Shown here piece after piece: positions 27,060 to 35,364 of a DNA stretch of 64,000 nt. This DNA comes from Niallia sp. XMNu-256. Lineage in GTDB: Bacteria > Bacillota > Bacilli > Bacillales > Cytobacillaceae. The position numbers and the translations under genes were made by a program. Location: positions 1,342,501-1,406,500 of the forward strand of contig NZ_CP137636.1 in NCBI RefSeq assembly GCF_036670015.1, written 5' to 3'. Each line of letters starts with the position of its first letter. Position 1 is the stretch's first letter. Under the pieces are notes generated by a model. That model was given only the letters and a program-made list of their open reading frames with translations. It was not told the origin of the DNA and made no database searches.

Positions 27060-27464
27060 ATGGAAAGTAAATTCAGAGAAATTATTAATCCTAGTAAGAT
27101 TCATGATCCGATTGGGTTTTCCCATGTTGTTATTCCTAAAGGGAAAAAGATTGCTTTTCTATCAGGTCAATTAGCATGGGATAAAGACTTCCAAGTTGTC
27201 GGGGTCAACGATCTTGCTAAACAGACAAATATGGTCTACCAAAATATTCAACATACGCTGAACGAAATCGGGGCTACCTGGGATCATGTTGTCAAAACCA
27301 CTATATTTACAACCCGTCCCCATGATTATGGAATCATTGGAGCGGTGACAGCAGAGTTTTTTGGTGATGTTCCTCCTCCAGCGCAAACCTTGATTGGAGT
27401 AACAGGCCTGGCTTCACCTGAGTTTTTAATAGAAATTGAAGCAACCGTGGTTATGGATGAATAA
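27060..27464 (+). CDS. RidA family protein (YjgF/YER057c/UK114)
   Basis: It is a small trimeric protein of the RidA superfamily, whose archetype hydrolyses reactive enamines or imines. It shows the family layout: IAFLSGQLAWDKDFQVVG, QNIQHTLNEIGATWDHVVKTTIF and the C-terminal FLIEIEATVVMDE. The canonical substrate Arg of RidA (in the CRVQV-type strand) is not evident, so it may be a non-canonical subfamily. The ATG at 27060 has GAGGAGG upstream and gives 134 residues. Confidence 0.85.
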   Translation: MESKFREIINPSKIHDPIGFSHVVIPKGKKIAFLSGQLAWDKDFQVVGVNDLAKQTNMVYQNIQHTLNEIGATWDHVVKTTIFTTRPHDYGIIGAVTAEFFGDVPPPAQTLIGVTGLASPEFLIEIEATVVMDE

Positions 27465-27473
27465 TGAACAAAA

Positions 27474-27506
27474 GGAGCATCTGTTTTATGATTAAACAGA
27501 TGCTCC
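27474..27506 (-). terminator. Terminator between convergent genes
   Basis: Perfect 13-bp arms GGAGCATCTGTTT and AAACAGATGCTCC enclose 7 nt. Ts follow on the minus strand, so it mainly serves the small membrane genes to the right. Confidence 0.8.
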
Positions 27507-27616
27507 AAAAAAAATCCGAACTTATCCTTCTATAAGGATGATGGAAGGGAAGGGACAAGTGTTGGACCATTCTAAATGCTAAAAATACGAGATTTCCACT
27601 TAATGACCCTTCTTAG

Positions 27617-27889
27617 TTACTTTACTTTTGCTACACCTAAAGCGAAGTGTTTAAACAAAATGTTCTCAACCACTTCTCCTTGAGACTCCTCACAATCGAC
27701 AATAACAATAATTTCAGAATGGCAACCTTTTAACCGCCTACGTTTCTTTTTTCCAACTTTTTCAGTCAAAAGGCGAATGACAAGTCCAATGATAAATCCT
27801 ACAGCTGCACCGATTAACCCCCAATAGATTGGCCCTAATGCCAGCTTAAATCCAATACTCGCTAAACGGGAATATAAATTAATAACCAT
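27617..27889 (-). CDS. Small membrane protein, probably a truncated gene
   Basis: It has 90 residues: one hydrophobic segment (GPIYWGLIGAAVGFIIGLVIRL), a basic KKKRRR stretch and a soluble end (IIVIVDCEESQGEVVENILFKHFALGV). The start overlaps the end of the next gene by 28 bp in another frame. The segment looks like the C-terminal part of a larger small-membrane family, suggesting a deletion junction here. Confidence 0.45.
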   Translation of the reverse strand: MVINLYSRLASIGFKLALGPIYWGLIGAAVGFIIGLVIRLLTEKVGKKKRRRLKGCHSEIIVIVDCEESQGEVVENILFKHFALGVAKVK

Positions 27890-28164
27890 CTAGTATCCAA
27901 AATGTCTTTGGCTTTTTCAATTTCTCCTTGAAATGAATAAATCATGGCTAAATTAACATTTGATTGTAAGTTAATGACGACTTCCCAAATAAACAATACA
28001 AAGCCTCGTATATATTTGGATAGGGGGAGGTGTCCAAAACCAGGGAAAGCAGCACTCCACCAAGCAATAATATAGGGATTTCGAAGATGAATTTGGGTGG
28101 TCCCAAGGGTGCTAACGTGAGCTCGATACCTTCTTGCTGTATTGTCATTACTATAATTGTTCAT
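27862..28164 (-). CDS. Membrane protein, apparently truncated at its C-terminus
   Basis: It has 100 residues starting after a GGTG site. The hydrophobic segment NPYIIAWWSAAFPGFGHLPLSKYIRGF and ILDTRWLLIYIPV resemble a Bacillus family of small multi-spanning proteins that, as I recall, continue for some 150 residues after the IPV motif. Here a TAG follows directly. It probably lost its C-terminal half together with the N-terminal part of the next gene. Confidence 0.5.
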   Translation of the reverse strand: MNNYSNDNTARRYRAHVSTLGTTQIHLRNPYIIAWWSAAFPGFGHLPLSKYIRGFVLFIWEVVINLQSNVNLAMIYSFQGEIEKAKDILDTRWLLIYIPV

Positions 28165-28227
28165 TATGTTTCACCTGATAGAAAATCCGTTTTTCGTATC
28201 TTTCCTTAATAACCATCTTTTATACTT

Positions 28228-28250
28228 ATTCGGGGCGTCACTGTGACGAG
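28228..28250. repeat. GTCAC-N-GTGAC palindromic repeat supplying a stop codon
   Basis: ATTCGGGGCGTCACTGTGAC is an intact copy. On the minus strand its TCA-CAG-TGA encodes the last residues and the stop of the adjacent 99-residue gene. Confidence 0.8.
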
Positions 28251-28537
28251 GTCAGGTCATCTAAAGTTACGCCATTTTGCTCTAATAAGTTAGCGAGAAT
28301 AACGGAGTTTTCTTGATCGGCCTCCCACTGAACGACATCATCATACTCAAACAGGGAGAGATGATCAGGGAATTGTTCTTTCATAAATTGAACGAAGGCC
28401 TCTGCACTCCCATTTCTCCCTCGACGAAACTCCATCATGATGGCTCGAAACCTATGTGGAGGCAAGTCGCTTTGAATATGGTATGACTGAGAAAAGCCCA
28501 TCTGTTCACTACTGTATAAATTATAAATGTAAGGCAA
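28238..28537 (-). CDS. Hypothetical protein ending inside a palindromic repeat
   Basis: It has 99 residues, with a TTG start and AAAGAGGG 8 nt upstream. It is soluble, with HRFRAIMMEFRRGRNGSAEAFVQFMKEQFPDHLSLFEYDDVVQW in the middle; no family recognised. Its final codons TCG-TCA-CAG and the TGA stop lie within the GTCAC-N-GTGAC repeat, so the original C-terminus may have differed. Confidence 0.6.
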   Translation of the reverse strand: MPYIYNLYSSEQMGFSQSYHIQSDLPPHRFRAIMMEFRRGRNGSAEAFVQFMKEQFPDHLSLFEYDDVVQWEADQENSVILANLLEQNGVTLDDLTSSQ

Positions 28538-28639
28538 TGATTGAACCCTCTTTCCTTTATTGTTCTTCTTATAATTACCATAATGTTATGACGTAAACAT
28601 GGAATTTATTAAAATCAAAAAACGGTGAAGAGGGGTGTC

Positions 28640-28765
28640 TTTGAAAGCTCTGAATGTGAGTACAGGCTAAATAAGCCAGTGTGACCAGCATCTATGGCCT
28701 TAAGCTTTCCTCAGTGGGGTTGAAGAACTCCTACTGATGGAAGTCTGGCTTTATTGGCTATCATA
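28640..28765 (+). repeat. Related or decayed structured element
   Basis: The right half (CAGTGGGGTTGAAGAACTCC then TACTGATGGAAGT...CTTTAT) has the same terminal hairpin and CTTTAT end as the three clear elements. The left half differs (CTGAATGTGAGTACAGGC), so it is either a divergent copy or a sister family. Confidence 0.5.
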
Positions 28766-28814
28766 AACACCCTAAAGGATAGAGGATGGGCGGAGAAAGC
28801 TAATGAACCTCATG

Positions 28815-28940
28815 TCATTTGAGCAGAGGAGAATTTATTGTTTTAAGAGATTTCATTTTGTTTTCCAAAACAGCTAAACGAATTAGTTTTAACTTGATCT
28901 CCTTGCTAAGTAAAATCCATTCAGATTTATAAATTCTCAT
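28815..28940 (-). CDS. Small basic peptide, tentative
   Basis: It encodes 41 residues (MRIYKSEWILLSKEIKLKLI...) from an ATG with GGGGGA 8 nt upstream. It is predicted to be a single amphipathic helix with no recognised family. A longer frame from 29000 is possible but lacks a good ribosome site. Confidence 0.4.
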   Translation of the reverse strand: MRIYKSEWILLSKEIKLKLIRLAVLENKMKSLKTINSPLLK

Positions 28941-29443
28941 TTTAATCGTCCCCCAATCGATTATTGATTCAAAAATATGCATGTATACACTATTTTCCAA
29001 GGTAACTTAATTTAATCTTCTGTAGTTTGTCTTCCCCGTTTATTTTAATTATTAACATAGATTTCATTTCCATTTTATTTAATTTTTCTACATATTTTCC
29101 CAAGAGTAATGGAGAAAAAGCTGGAGGATTTAGCTTTCGTTGTCAGAAAATGAATGAATGTTGCATAGAGTTTTTTAGAAAAGGGATTTGATTTATAAAA
29201 GACGATATCCAAATTAATTCATTTATTCTTCTAATAAGACAGATCAACCTCATCTTCGTATCAGGTTTTTATATTCCGCAGAAAGGGTATTTACGTAAAA
29301 GATTGATTGCCATTCTAACTACTCCACCTTCGTTTCTAAAAAAAGTGAAGATGAAGACCTTGCGAAAACCGAGTTTCCATCCGTTATTTAGCAGGTAGTG
29401 GAGAGGATAGATTTGGAAAGATATTAAAAGGATGTGAATAATT
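28941..29443. other. Intergenic region, nothing recognised
   Basis: This 503-bp AT-rich stretch has scattered inverted repeats but no start with a convincing ribosome site, no riboswitch motif and no clear terminator. The yteA promoter must be in its right part. Confidence 0.4.
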
Positions 29444-30220
29444 ATGTTGTCTACAAATCAGCTTGATACATTAAAAAAGAGACTGAAGGAAGATAAACAG
29501 GCAATTAAAGGCCAATTAAATCTGAACAGTAAATACAATGATAACGATGAAAGCCTAAGAGAAACAGTCGATGAATTATCGGCATATGACAATCATCCTG
29601 CTGACCTTGGAACAGAATTATTTGATCGGGAACGAGAAATTACATTAGATGAACACCAGGATAAAGAGCTTACAAAAATAAATCAGGCATTGGATGCCAT
29701 TGAAAAGGGAACCTATGGAAAGTGTCAGGTTTGTGAAGAAGAAATTCCTTTTGAACGGCTAGAGGTTCTACCTTCAACTTTGCATTGTGTAAATCACGCT
29801 CCACAAACATCAGATGCAGATCTTGGTCCAATTGAGGAAGGTCCTTTAATGGGAACGCAGTCTAATTCCTTTAGGCAGGATTCTCAACATGGGGTTATCG
29901 ACCCTCATGATAGTTTTGAGGAAGTCGCCAGGTTTGGTACCTCTGAAACTCCATCAGATCTCGTTGGGGATTATGGCAGCTATAATGAACTCTATAATGT
30001 AGGCAAAAACGAAGAATCTTATACGGAGGATTATGAAAGTTATTCTGCTACAGACATCACTGGACAGGAAAAGGTCGTTCTGCCGTCCAGAAAAATGGAA
30101 GAATACGAGGAATTGCTAGATAACGAAGGGATTGAATCGAAACTTGGAGATATCCCATATAAAAGGAGAGACAGCTATTTAGAAGATAAAGTAGAGGATA
30201 AGAATACAAATACTGAATAA
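29444..30220 (+). CDS. yteA: TraR/DksA-type zinc-finger protein, YteA family
   Basis: An N-terminal helical hairpin (LDTLKKRLKEDKQAI...RETVDELSAYDNHPADLGTELFDREREI) is followed by a DksA-type finger (GKCQVCEEEIPFERLEVLPSTLHCVNH, about residues 95-125). The finger has three cysteines and a His. The acidic tail of 130 residues is poorly structured. The Bacillus YteA group has this layout and is linked to sporulation. Whether it binds RNA polymerase like DksA is unknown. It has 258 residues and a terminator 70 bp downstream. Confidence 0.85.
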   Translation: MLSTNQLDTLKKRLKEDKQAIKGQLNLNSKYNDNDESLRETVDELSAYDNHPADLGTELFDREREITLDEHQDKELTKINQALDAIEKGTYGKCQVCEEEIPFERLEVLPSTLHCVNHAPQTSDADLGPIEEGPLMGTQSNSFRQDSQHGVIDPHDSFEEVARFGTSETPSDLVGDYGSYNELYNVGKNEESYTEDYESYSATDITGQEKVVLPSRKMEEYEELLDNEGIESKLGDIPYKRRDSYLEDKVEDKNTNTE

Positions 30221-30284
30221 TTTGGTTAGGGTTCGGATTTTTGTTGCAAAACGGAATTTTTATTAAACATGTAAAATTCATATC

Positions 30285-30318
30285 AAAAAGCACTGCTATC
30301 TGCGGTGCTTTTTGTTTT
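30285..30318 (+). terminator. Terminator of yteA
   Basis: AAAAAGCACTGC pairs with GCGGTGCTTTTT, followed by further Ts. Confidence 0.85.
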
Positions 30319-30486
30319 TAAAAGCTTTTTTTTACGATAAAAAGGATTTTCAAACGGGGAAGAAATATATTCAACCACTAGCAAAATTTTAATATAAAAA
30401 ACGTTTTGTTGGTTTATTTACAAGAATAATAGGGTATATCAAGACTACAATTCGATTATTTCTATATTTAGAAAAGGAGGATATGA

Positions 30487-30735
30487 ATGGGCTTACATGA
30501 ATATTGTGGAAGGACGGAATACTCAATTATTCGATTTACCTTTAAGGTTACAGCTGATATTAAAGAAAAAATGATGCAGAATAAGCTGCTCCATAAAGAT
30601 GATATTGTCCAATACTTACACCGACAAATGGATCGCTATTTCAAAAAGTTTAATATGAAACCGGCTTTGTTGCAAACATACAAAAATGAGGTTTTAAACA
30701 GTGTGATGTTTAAACTGAAAGTATCAAGGATTTAA
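30487..30735 (+). CDS. Hypothetical 82-residue protein
   Basis: A good AAAGGAGG site precedes the ATG. It is soluble and basic, with helical LLHKDDIVQYLHRQMDRYFKKFNMKPALLQTYKNEVL. It forms a two-gene unit with the 45-residue gene 11 bp downstream and a shared terminator. No family recognised. Confidence 0.6.
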   Translation: MGLHEYCGRTEYSIIRFTFKVTADIKEKMMQNKLLHKDDIVQYLHRQMDRYFKKFNMKPALLQTYKNEVLNSVMFKLKVSRI

Positions 30736-30746
30736 AGAGGAAACGG

Positions 30747-30884
30747 ATGAAAAAGAATGAATGTTTAAATCCGGTAGTAGCTGCAGCAAACATGGAACTA
30801 AATGAAAAAAGCCGCCAACAGTTACGATCGCTCTTACAGGTTAATAGTCTAACAAAAGGATATCAATCATTTCTATACGGTTAA
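30747..30884 (+). CDS. Hypothetical 45-residue protein
   Basis: Its ATG has GAGG 6 nt upstream, and the gene follows the 82-residue gene with 11 bp between. The sequence (NPVVAAANMELNEKSRQQL...) is polar and helical. Its stop codon lies inside the left arm of the terminator. Confidence 0.55.
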   Translation: MKKNECLNPVVAAANMELNEKSRQQLRSLLQVNSLTKGYQSFLYG

Positions 30885-30936
30885 ATAACACCCGCACACT
30901 TATGACTTCAGTCGTGAGTTCGGGTGTTATTTTTCT
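30883..30936 (+). terminator. Strong terminator of the small two-gene operon
   Basis: Perfect 12-bp arms (30883-30894 and 30921-30932, AAATAACACCCG and complement) are followed by TTTTT. Confidence 0.88.
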
Positions 30937-31083
30937 GAAAAATAAGTTTTATCTATATACGAACACATGTACTATATATTAAAGTATACCTAACGAATAA
31001 AGGAGGGATCCTTGTATAGAATCCCGTAACTTTAGTAGCTTGTACTTCATAGGTTCCTAATTGTTAGAAGAGCTTCAAACTAG

Positions 31084-31278
31084 TTATTTTTCGATTTCTT
31101 TTACTCTACCTACGATTCCGTTTTCTAACATGACCTTAATTCCATGATGATGATTAGGCGATTTGGTTAATATTTTTGCTACTGTTCCTTCTGTTAATTT
31201 TCCTGTTCGCTGGTCTTGTTTTTGGACGACCTTTACTTTCATACCTAGTTTAATATTCTCTCTAATCGTTCCTGACAT
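31084..31278 (-). CDS. ywbE: YwbE family protein (DUF2196)
   Basis: The 64 residues GMKVKVVQKQDQRTGKLTEGTVAKILTKSPNHHHGIKVMLENGIVGRVKEI match the compact YwbE family. It is a beta-rich, SH3/KOW-like protein common in bacilli and has no assigned function. It stands alone, with AAGGGAT upstream of the ATG. Confidence 0.9.
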   Translation of the reverse strand: MSGTIRENIKLGMKVKVVQKQDQRTGKLTEGTVAKILTKSPNHHHGIKVMLENGIVGRVKEIEK

Positions 31279-31602
31279 TGTATGCGCATCCCTTCAAACT
31301 CATTTTGTTTTCTTTGGTAACTGCTTAACATATTCACGATTCTAGCGAATTCCTCTCATGTTTGCAAAGATGAGGAAAAATATTGAGGCTAATTGGGAAT
31401 AGGTTATAAAGAAGAATAAGAGAGAGTATTGCTAAATAATTAATCATGCTTATTAAAAGGGATTTCATGTTGTTTTTCTGTCCCAATCTTTTCAGTTAAA
31501 GGACGGTTTTTCGATGCAGATTTTGCTAGCGAGAAGTCGTCTTTATATAGATTTGGTATTTTGGATAAACTAACAGAACAAATTGAATAGGAGTGATCAT
31601 CC

Positions 31603-31868
31603 ATGTTGTTAACGGGGAATATTATTTCGGGAGAGTTTGATGAACATATGAACGAATTTTCCTTACAAAAGTAAAATCTTTCACCGCACAATCAACGATA
31701 AGTGACAGTCAGTTCAAGAGTCTTTATGATTATTTAATAAAACATCGGGATGACATAGATGGTCAAGTTAACACTTTATATGATCAATTGCTCGTACGGT
31801 TGAGTCAAGAGGAAGTTAGCCTCTTACTAAATGACCTTGAAAAAATTCAATTCATGTATTGCCAATAA
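31603..31868 (+). pseudogene. Small gene broken by a frameshift in an A-tract
   Basis: The ATG at 31603 has AGGAG upstream and reads MLLTGNIISGEFDEHMNEFSLQK before TAA at 31674. The -1 frame carries on with VKSFTAQSTISDSQFKSLYD and ends LEKIQFMYCQ at 31868, but has no start codon of its own. Adding one A to the AAAA run fuses the two into an 88-residue protein. The family is not recognised. Just upstream (31505-31595) a frame reading GRFFDADFASEKSSLYRFG also ends in this ribosome site, possibly the tail of another broken gene. Confidence 0.6.
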
Positions 31869-31974
31869 AGGCAATAAAAATAAGATTTCATATAAAACAA
31901 CAAATGGATAGAGGAAGTTAGACGCTAAAGGGGAACTTTATAAATTGCAAGAATAAGTTAAGTAGTAAGCACCA

Positions 31975-32298
31975 TTAAGTGCTTACTTTACTAAACTCGT
32001 TTAGATATATGAATCTATGCTGTAACTCTTGATTCCAATTTAGAAAACCGATAACAAATTGCTCATCTTCTGTAATTGTCGCATATCTAAAATGTTCATC
32101 CTTGTTAATAAGGAATACTGTTTCTTTTCTTGCCTCCATCTTTGCAAAGACGTCTTCTGTGTAATCAAGTGGCAGAACATCATCCAATCCTTCTGTTGGT
32201 TGTCCAATCCATTGAAATAGGAAGTCTTTGATTAGATATTGCTCATACATGGATAATTTTTTCTTGAATTTTAGTTTATTTACGGTTACTGTTTTCAC
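31975..32298 (-). CDS. Hypothetical 107-residue protein
   Basis: It starts at GTG with GGAG 8 nt upstream. It is mixed alpha/beta and soluble, with EQYLIKDFLFQWIGQPTEGLDDVLPLDY and FRYATITEDEQFVIGFLNW. No family recognised and no operon partner. Confidence 0.6.
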   Translation of the reverse strand: MKTVTVNKLKFKKKLSMYEQYLIKDFLFQWIGQPTEGLDDVLPLDYTEDVFAKMEARKETVFLINKDEHFRYATITEDEQFVIGFLNWNQELQHRFIYLNEFSKVST

Positions 32299-32474
32299 TT
32301 ATTCCACTCCTCAAATTGTGAATATAGTTTATCCTTTAAAATAACGGACTGCAACCGTATTGTTGTTACATAATATTTACATTTTGATTTCATGCAAAAA
32401 ATTGATAATTTTTTGCCTCTACCTTTCTAAAGATTGGTATATTTTCGAGTTAATAAAGGGATTCGTTGTTCTGC

Positions 32475-33323
32475 TTACAATGAAAATTGTGGATTACCCG
32501 TTTTCTTGAATTCTAATTCTCCGCTCTCAGCCATCATCAAGTTGTTCTTATAGGCAGCCACCGCCAATTCATATCGCACTTTTTTACTTGCTTCCGTGAA
32601 GTCCGCTTCCTTCACAAGACCTGTTAATGAATACCGGTGACCCTTAAAGTCCACATTCAGTTCGGTGATTTGGTTGAATTTGAAGCTTTCTACGGGAACG
32701 CCTTTCCCATCCTTTAACAGGTATTCCCCATATTTCTCGTTACATGTTTGTGCCACTTCCTCCATTACCTTAAAGGCATCGTCCGGATTTTGCCTATAGT
32801 TGAGAACGAGGCTTTCGTTTACCCGGCGCATTCCCCGGTTTCCGTTCTGAAATTCCGTGATGCTACTATAGGAAATCGTATAAAGGTAGCCGTCATATTG
32901 ACGAATCTTTAGGTGGCGCATGCTGATTTCTTCTATTTTTCCTTGACGGTTTCCATTGATTATGACTTCATCCCCGTGATGGATTTGGCGCTCAAACAAG
33001 TAGGTCAGGCCCATAATATAATCCCTAATGATGTGCTGGAAGATTAATGCTAAGGCACCTGCTAACACAACAGAACCAGTAATAAACTTTTCTAGTTCGA
33101 AAAAATGGCTAAGCATATAGATCAAAAAGGATGCAAGTCCCAATACCTTTGTCACCTGGTTGGTGAAATGCATCAATGTCTCTTCCCGATTTTCATCCAA
33201 GAAGCTCGTTTTATCAAAGAAAATCTTGATGGACTTACGGATCAAATAAACCGTAAGTAAAATCAGTAGTGCTACGGTTAAAATTTTTAAAGGCAACTCC
33301 TGAAACATTTCCGAGAAAAACAT
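32475..33323 (-). CDS. MscS-family mechanosensitive channel
   Basis: Two or three N-terminal hydrophobic segments lead into the conserved pore helix FITGSVVLAGALALIFQHIIRDYIMGLTYLFERQIHHGDEV. The beta domain with IEEISMRHLKIRQYDGYLYTISYSSI and the C-terminal alpha/beta region follow. It releases solutes on hypo-osmotic shock. It has 282 residues and stands alone. The c-di-AMP-linked symporter elsewhere in the window is also an osmotic-balance gene, but there is no genetic link. Confidence 0.87.
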   Translation of the reverse strand: MFFSEMFQELPLKILTVALLILLTVYLIRKSIKIFFDKTSFLDENREETLMHFTNQVTKVLGLASFLIYMLSHFFELEKFITGSVVLAGALALIFQHIIRDYIMGLTYLFERQIHHGDEVIINGNRQGKIEEISMRHLKIRQYDGYLYTISYSSITEFQNGNRGMRRVNESLVLNYRQNPDDAFKVMEEVAQTCNEKYGEYLLKDGKGVPVESFKFNQITELNVDFKGHRYSLTGLVKEADFTEASKKVRYELAVAAYKNNLMMAESGELEFKKTGNPQFSL

Positions 33324-33609
33324 CTACTATCAACTCCCACTTTTTTCAGATACAATCGGAACGATAAATAAGGAAAAAATCTTCCTTTTACCAACAATCT
33401 TAAGGTTCTCTTAAAACAAGAGGCTCTCTCCGTGTTTCTTGAGGTATGCAATTATATTTCAAATCATGTGTTTTTCGCTGCTGAATGAATATTAAAAGAT
33501 ATAAAGAGAAAGGTCAATGAGGAAATTTAGTCACAGCTTCTTGTTGAAAGGCGCCATACTCATACGATTTTTGAATAGGTAATGACTCTAGAAATACAAA
33601 ACATGCTAC

Positions 33610-33818
33610 TTTATCAGGCTTAACGGGCAGTAAGACCTCCACCTCAAATTTCTATAATTAAAGAAGACAGGTGAGGGATCTAACGGCCCGTAAAGCTCGA
33701 TTTGTGAAATAAGATTTATCTTTGGGCTTTAGCCCTTAGATAAATCAATCTGGCTCTGCGTGACTAACCATCAGTTGGAGATGAAAGAAAACGCCCACAG
33801 TTGGAAGCTTCACTTTAT
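33610..33818 (+). mobile_element. Structured non-autonomous element, copy 3 (extended)
   Basis: It is bounded by TTTAT at 33610-33614 and 33814-33818. It has the CAGGCTTAACGGGCAGTAAG left block and the CATCAGTTGGAG...CCCACAGTTGG right hairpin. Relative to copy 1 it has an extra module of about 60 bp with its own hairpin (GATTTATCT at 33713-33721 with AGATAAATC at 33738-33746). Confidence 0.78.
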
Positions 33819-34146
33819 ATATATGTCTTGACTGTTTTGGCTTACTTCTATGTTAAAAGGATTTCCCAATTATAAAATGAAATCCGTAGTTTTATCTTTA
33901 AAATAAAGCAAGCATCAAACATCACTTCATTTGGAAAGTTTTCACTTAAATGAACGACAAGCTAGTTCAATGATAGATGGTATAATAGAAGAAATGGATT
34001 TTTAAAAATAGTAGACATAGAGAAATTGAAACAAAGATAGATCAAAAGGTTAAGATGAGATAATGGAAAAATAAAATGATTTGGCGATAAAAAAATAGAT
34101 CGATTCACTAAAATAATAAGCGATGAAAAGGAAGTGGAGAAAAGGC
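33819..34146. other. sbcDC upstream region
   Basis: This 328-bp region holds an extended -10 promoter (TGGTATAAT at 33978-33986) and otherwise AT-rich sequence without a recognisable gene. Confidence 0.5.
33962..33986 (+). promoter_or_regulatory. Probable sigma-A promoter of sbcDC
   Basis: An extended -10 element (TG-N-TATAAT, the box at 33981-33986) lies about 160 bp before sbcD. The -35 is weak. Confidence 0.5.
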
Positions 34147-35343
34147 ATGAAGTTTTTTCATACGGCTGATTGGCATTTAGGTAAATTGGTTCAAGGGATT
34201 TATATGACAGAAGATCAACGCTATATTCTTCAGGAATTTATAAAAGCGGTCGAAGAAGAAAAGCCTGATGCTGTTATTATTGCGGGCGATTTATATGATC
34301 GCGGAGTCCCGCCAACAGAAGCGGTCAATTTACTAGATGAAGTGCTAGAAACGATCATTCTCAAACTGAAGACACCGGTTTTAGCGATAGCAGGGAACCA
34401 TGACAGTCCGAGTCGTCTAGATTTTGGCAGCAAGATCATGAAAGCGAATGGGTATCATATCATTGGAAATCTATCAAAAAATCAAAAGCCAGTCGTATTG
34501 GAAGATGAGTTTGGAGAAGTTCACTTTCATTTAATCCCGTTTGCTGATCCAAGTGTAGTTCGTCATATATTGGAAGATGAGGAAATTCGAACACATAATG
34601 ATGCGATGAGAAAAGTGATTGAAAAGATAGAATCTGAAATGGATCCGAATGCTCGACATGTCTTTGTTGGACATGCTTTTGTCACTCCTTATGGAGAAGA
34701 ACAGGAAAATACAAGTGATTCTGAACGTCCCATCGCGATTGGTGGTTCGGAATATGTGGAAGCCAATGTTTTTAATAAATTCCATTATACGGCACTTGGA
34801 CACTTGCACCAAGCTCATTTCGTACTAAATGAAACGATCCGGTATGCAGGCTCGCCACTTAAATACTCCATTTCAGAGGAAAAACATAAAAAAGGCTATT
34901 ATGTCGTGAATTTAGATAAACATGGAACGGCAACGATTGAAAAGAAATTGTTAACTCCTATTCGTGACATGAGAAGAGTGGAGGCAACGATGGATGACCT
35001 TTTAAAACATCCGATTAATGAAGATTATGTCTTCGTTCGACTGTTAGATGAAACACCGATTTTGTCTCCGATGGAAAAGGTCCGTACCGTATATCCAAAT
35101 GCGATGCATGTTGAGAGAAATATCGTGTTACCAACTGAAAACAAAGAAGTCTCCGGAGAAAAAGTAGCTCGGCAAAAAATGGATGATCTATCATTGTTCA
35201 GAGCCTTCTATCAAGAAGTCAAAAATACTCCTGTAACCGAAGAAACGGAAATGATCTTTAAAGAAGTGCTTCAGGAATTATTGGTTGATGAACATGAGGA
35301 ATTAAAAAAGTCAGTTAAAGAAGTAGCAGCAACAAAACAATAG
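34147..35343 (+). CDS. sbcD: Exonuclease SbcD (Mre11-type nuclease)
   Basis: This is the nuclease subunit of the SbcCD complex, which cuts DNA hairpins and protein-blocked ends. The phosphoesterase motifs are present: HTADWHLGK (motif I), IAGDLYDRGVPP (II), AIAGNHDSPSRLDFG (III), FVGHAFV and YTALGHLHQAH (IV/V). The 398-residue form starts at the ATG at 34147 with GGAG 7 nt upstream. It is followed by sbcC 21 bp later. Confidence 0.95.
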   Translation: MKFFHTADWHLGKLVQGIYMTEDQRYILQEFIKAVEEEKPDAVIIAGDLYDRGVPPTEAVNLLDEVLETIILKLKTPVLAIAGNHDSPSRLDFGSKIMKANGYHIIGNLSKNQKPVVLEDEFGEVHFHLIPFADPSVVRHILEDEEIRTHNDAMRKVIEKIESEMDPNARHVFVGHAFVTPYGEEQENTSDSERPIAIGGSEYVEANVFNKFHYTALGHLHQAHFVLNETIRYAGSPLKYSISEEKHKKGYYVVNLDKHGTATIEKKLLTPIRDMRRVEATMDDLLKHPINEDYVFVRLLDETPILSPMEKVRTVYPNAMHVERNIVLPTENKEVSGEKVARQKMDDLSLFRAFYQEVKNTPVTEETEMIFKEVLQELLVDEHEELKKSVKEVAATKQ

Positions 35344-35364
35344 GGCAAAGAAAGGAATGAAAGT

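Noticed and set aside
31440-31691. 83-codon minus-strand open frame
   Set aside because: No ribosome site, odd composition, and it lies antisense to the frameshifted small gene.
19321-33818. Reading the repeated structured elements as CRISPR or as ordinary terminators
   Set aside because: Copies are kilobases apart, about 160 bp long, share both ends, and include a left hairpin without a T-tract.
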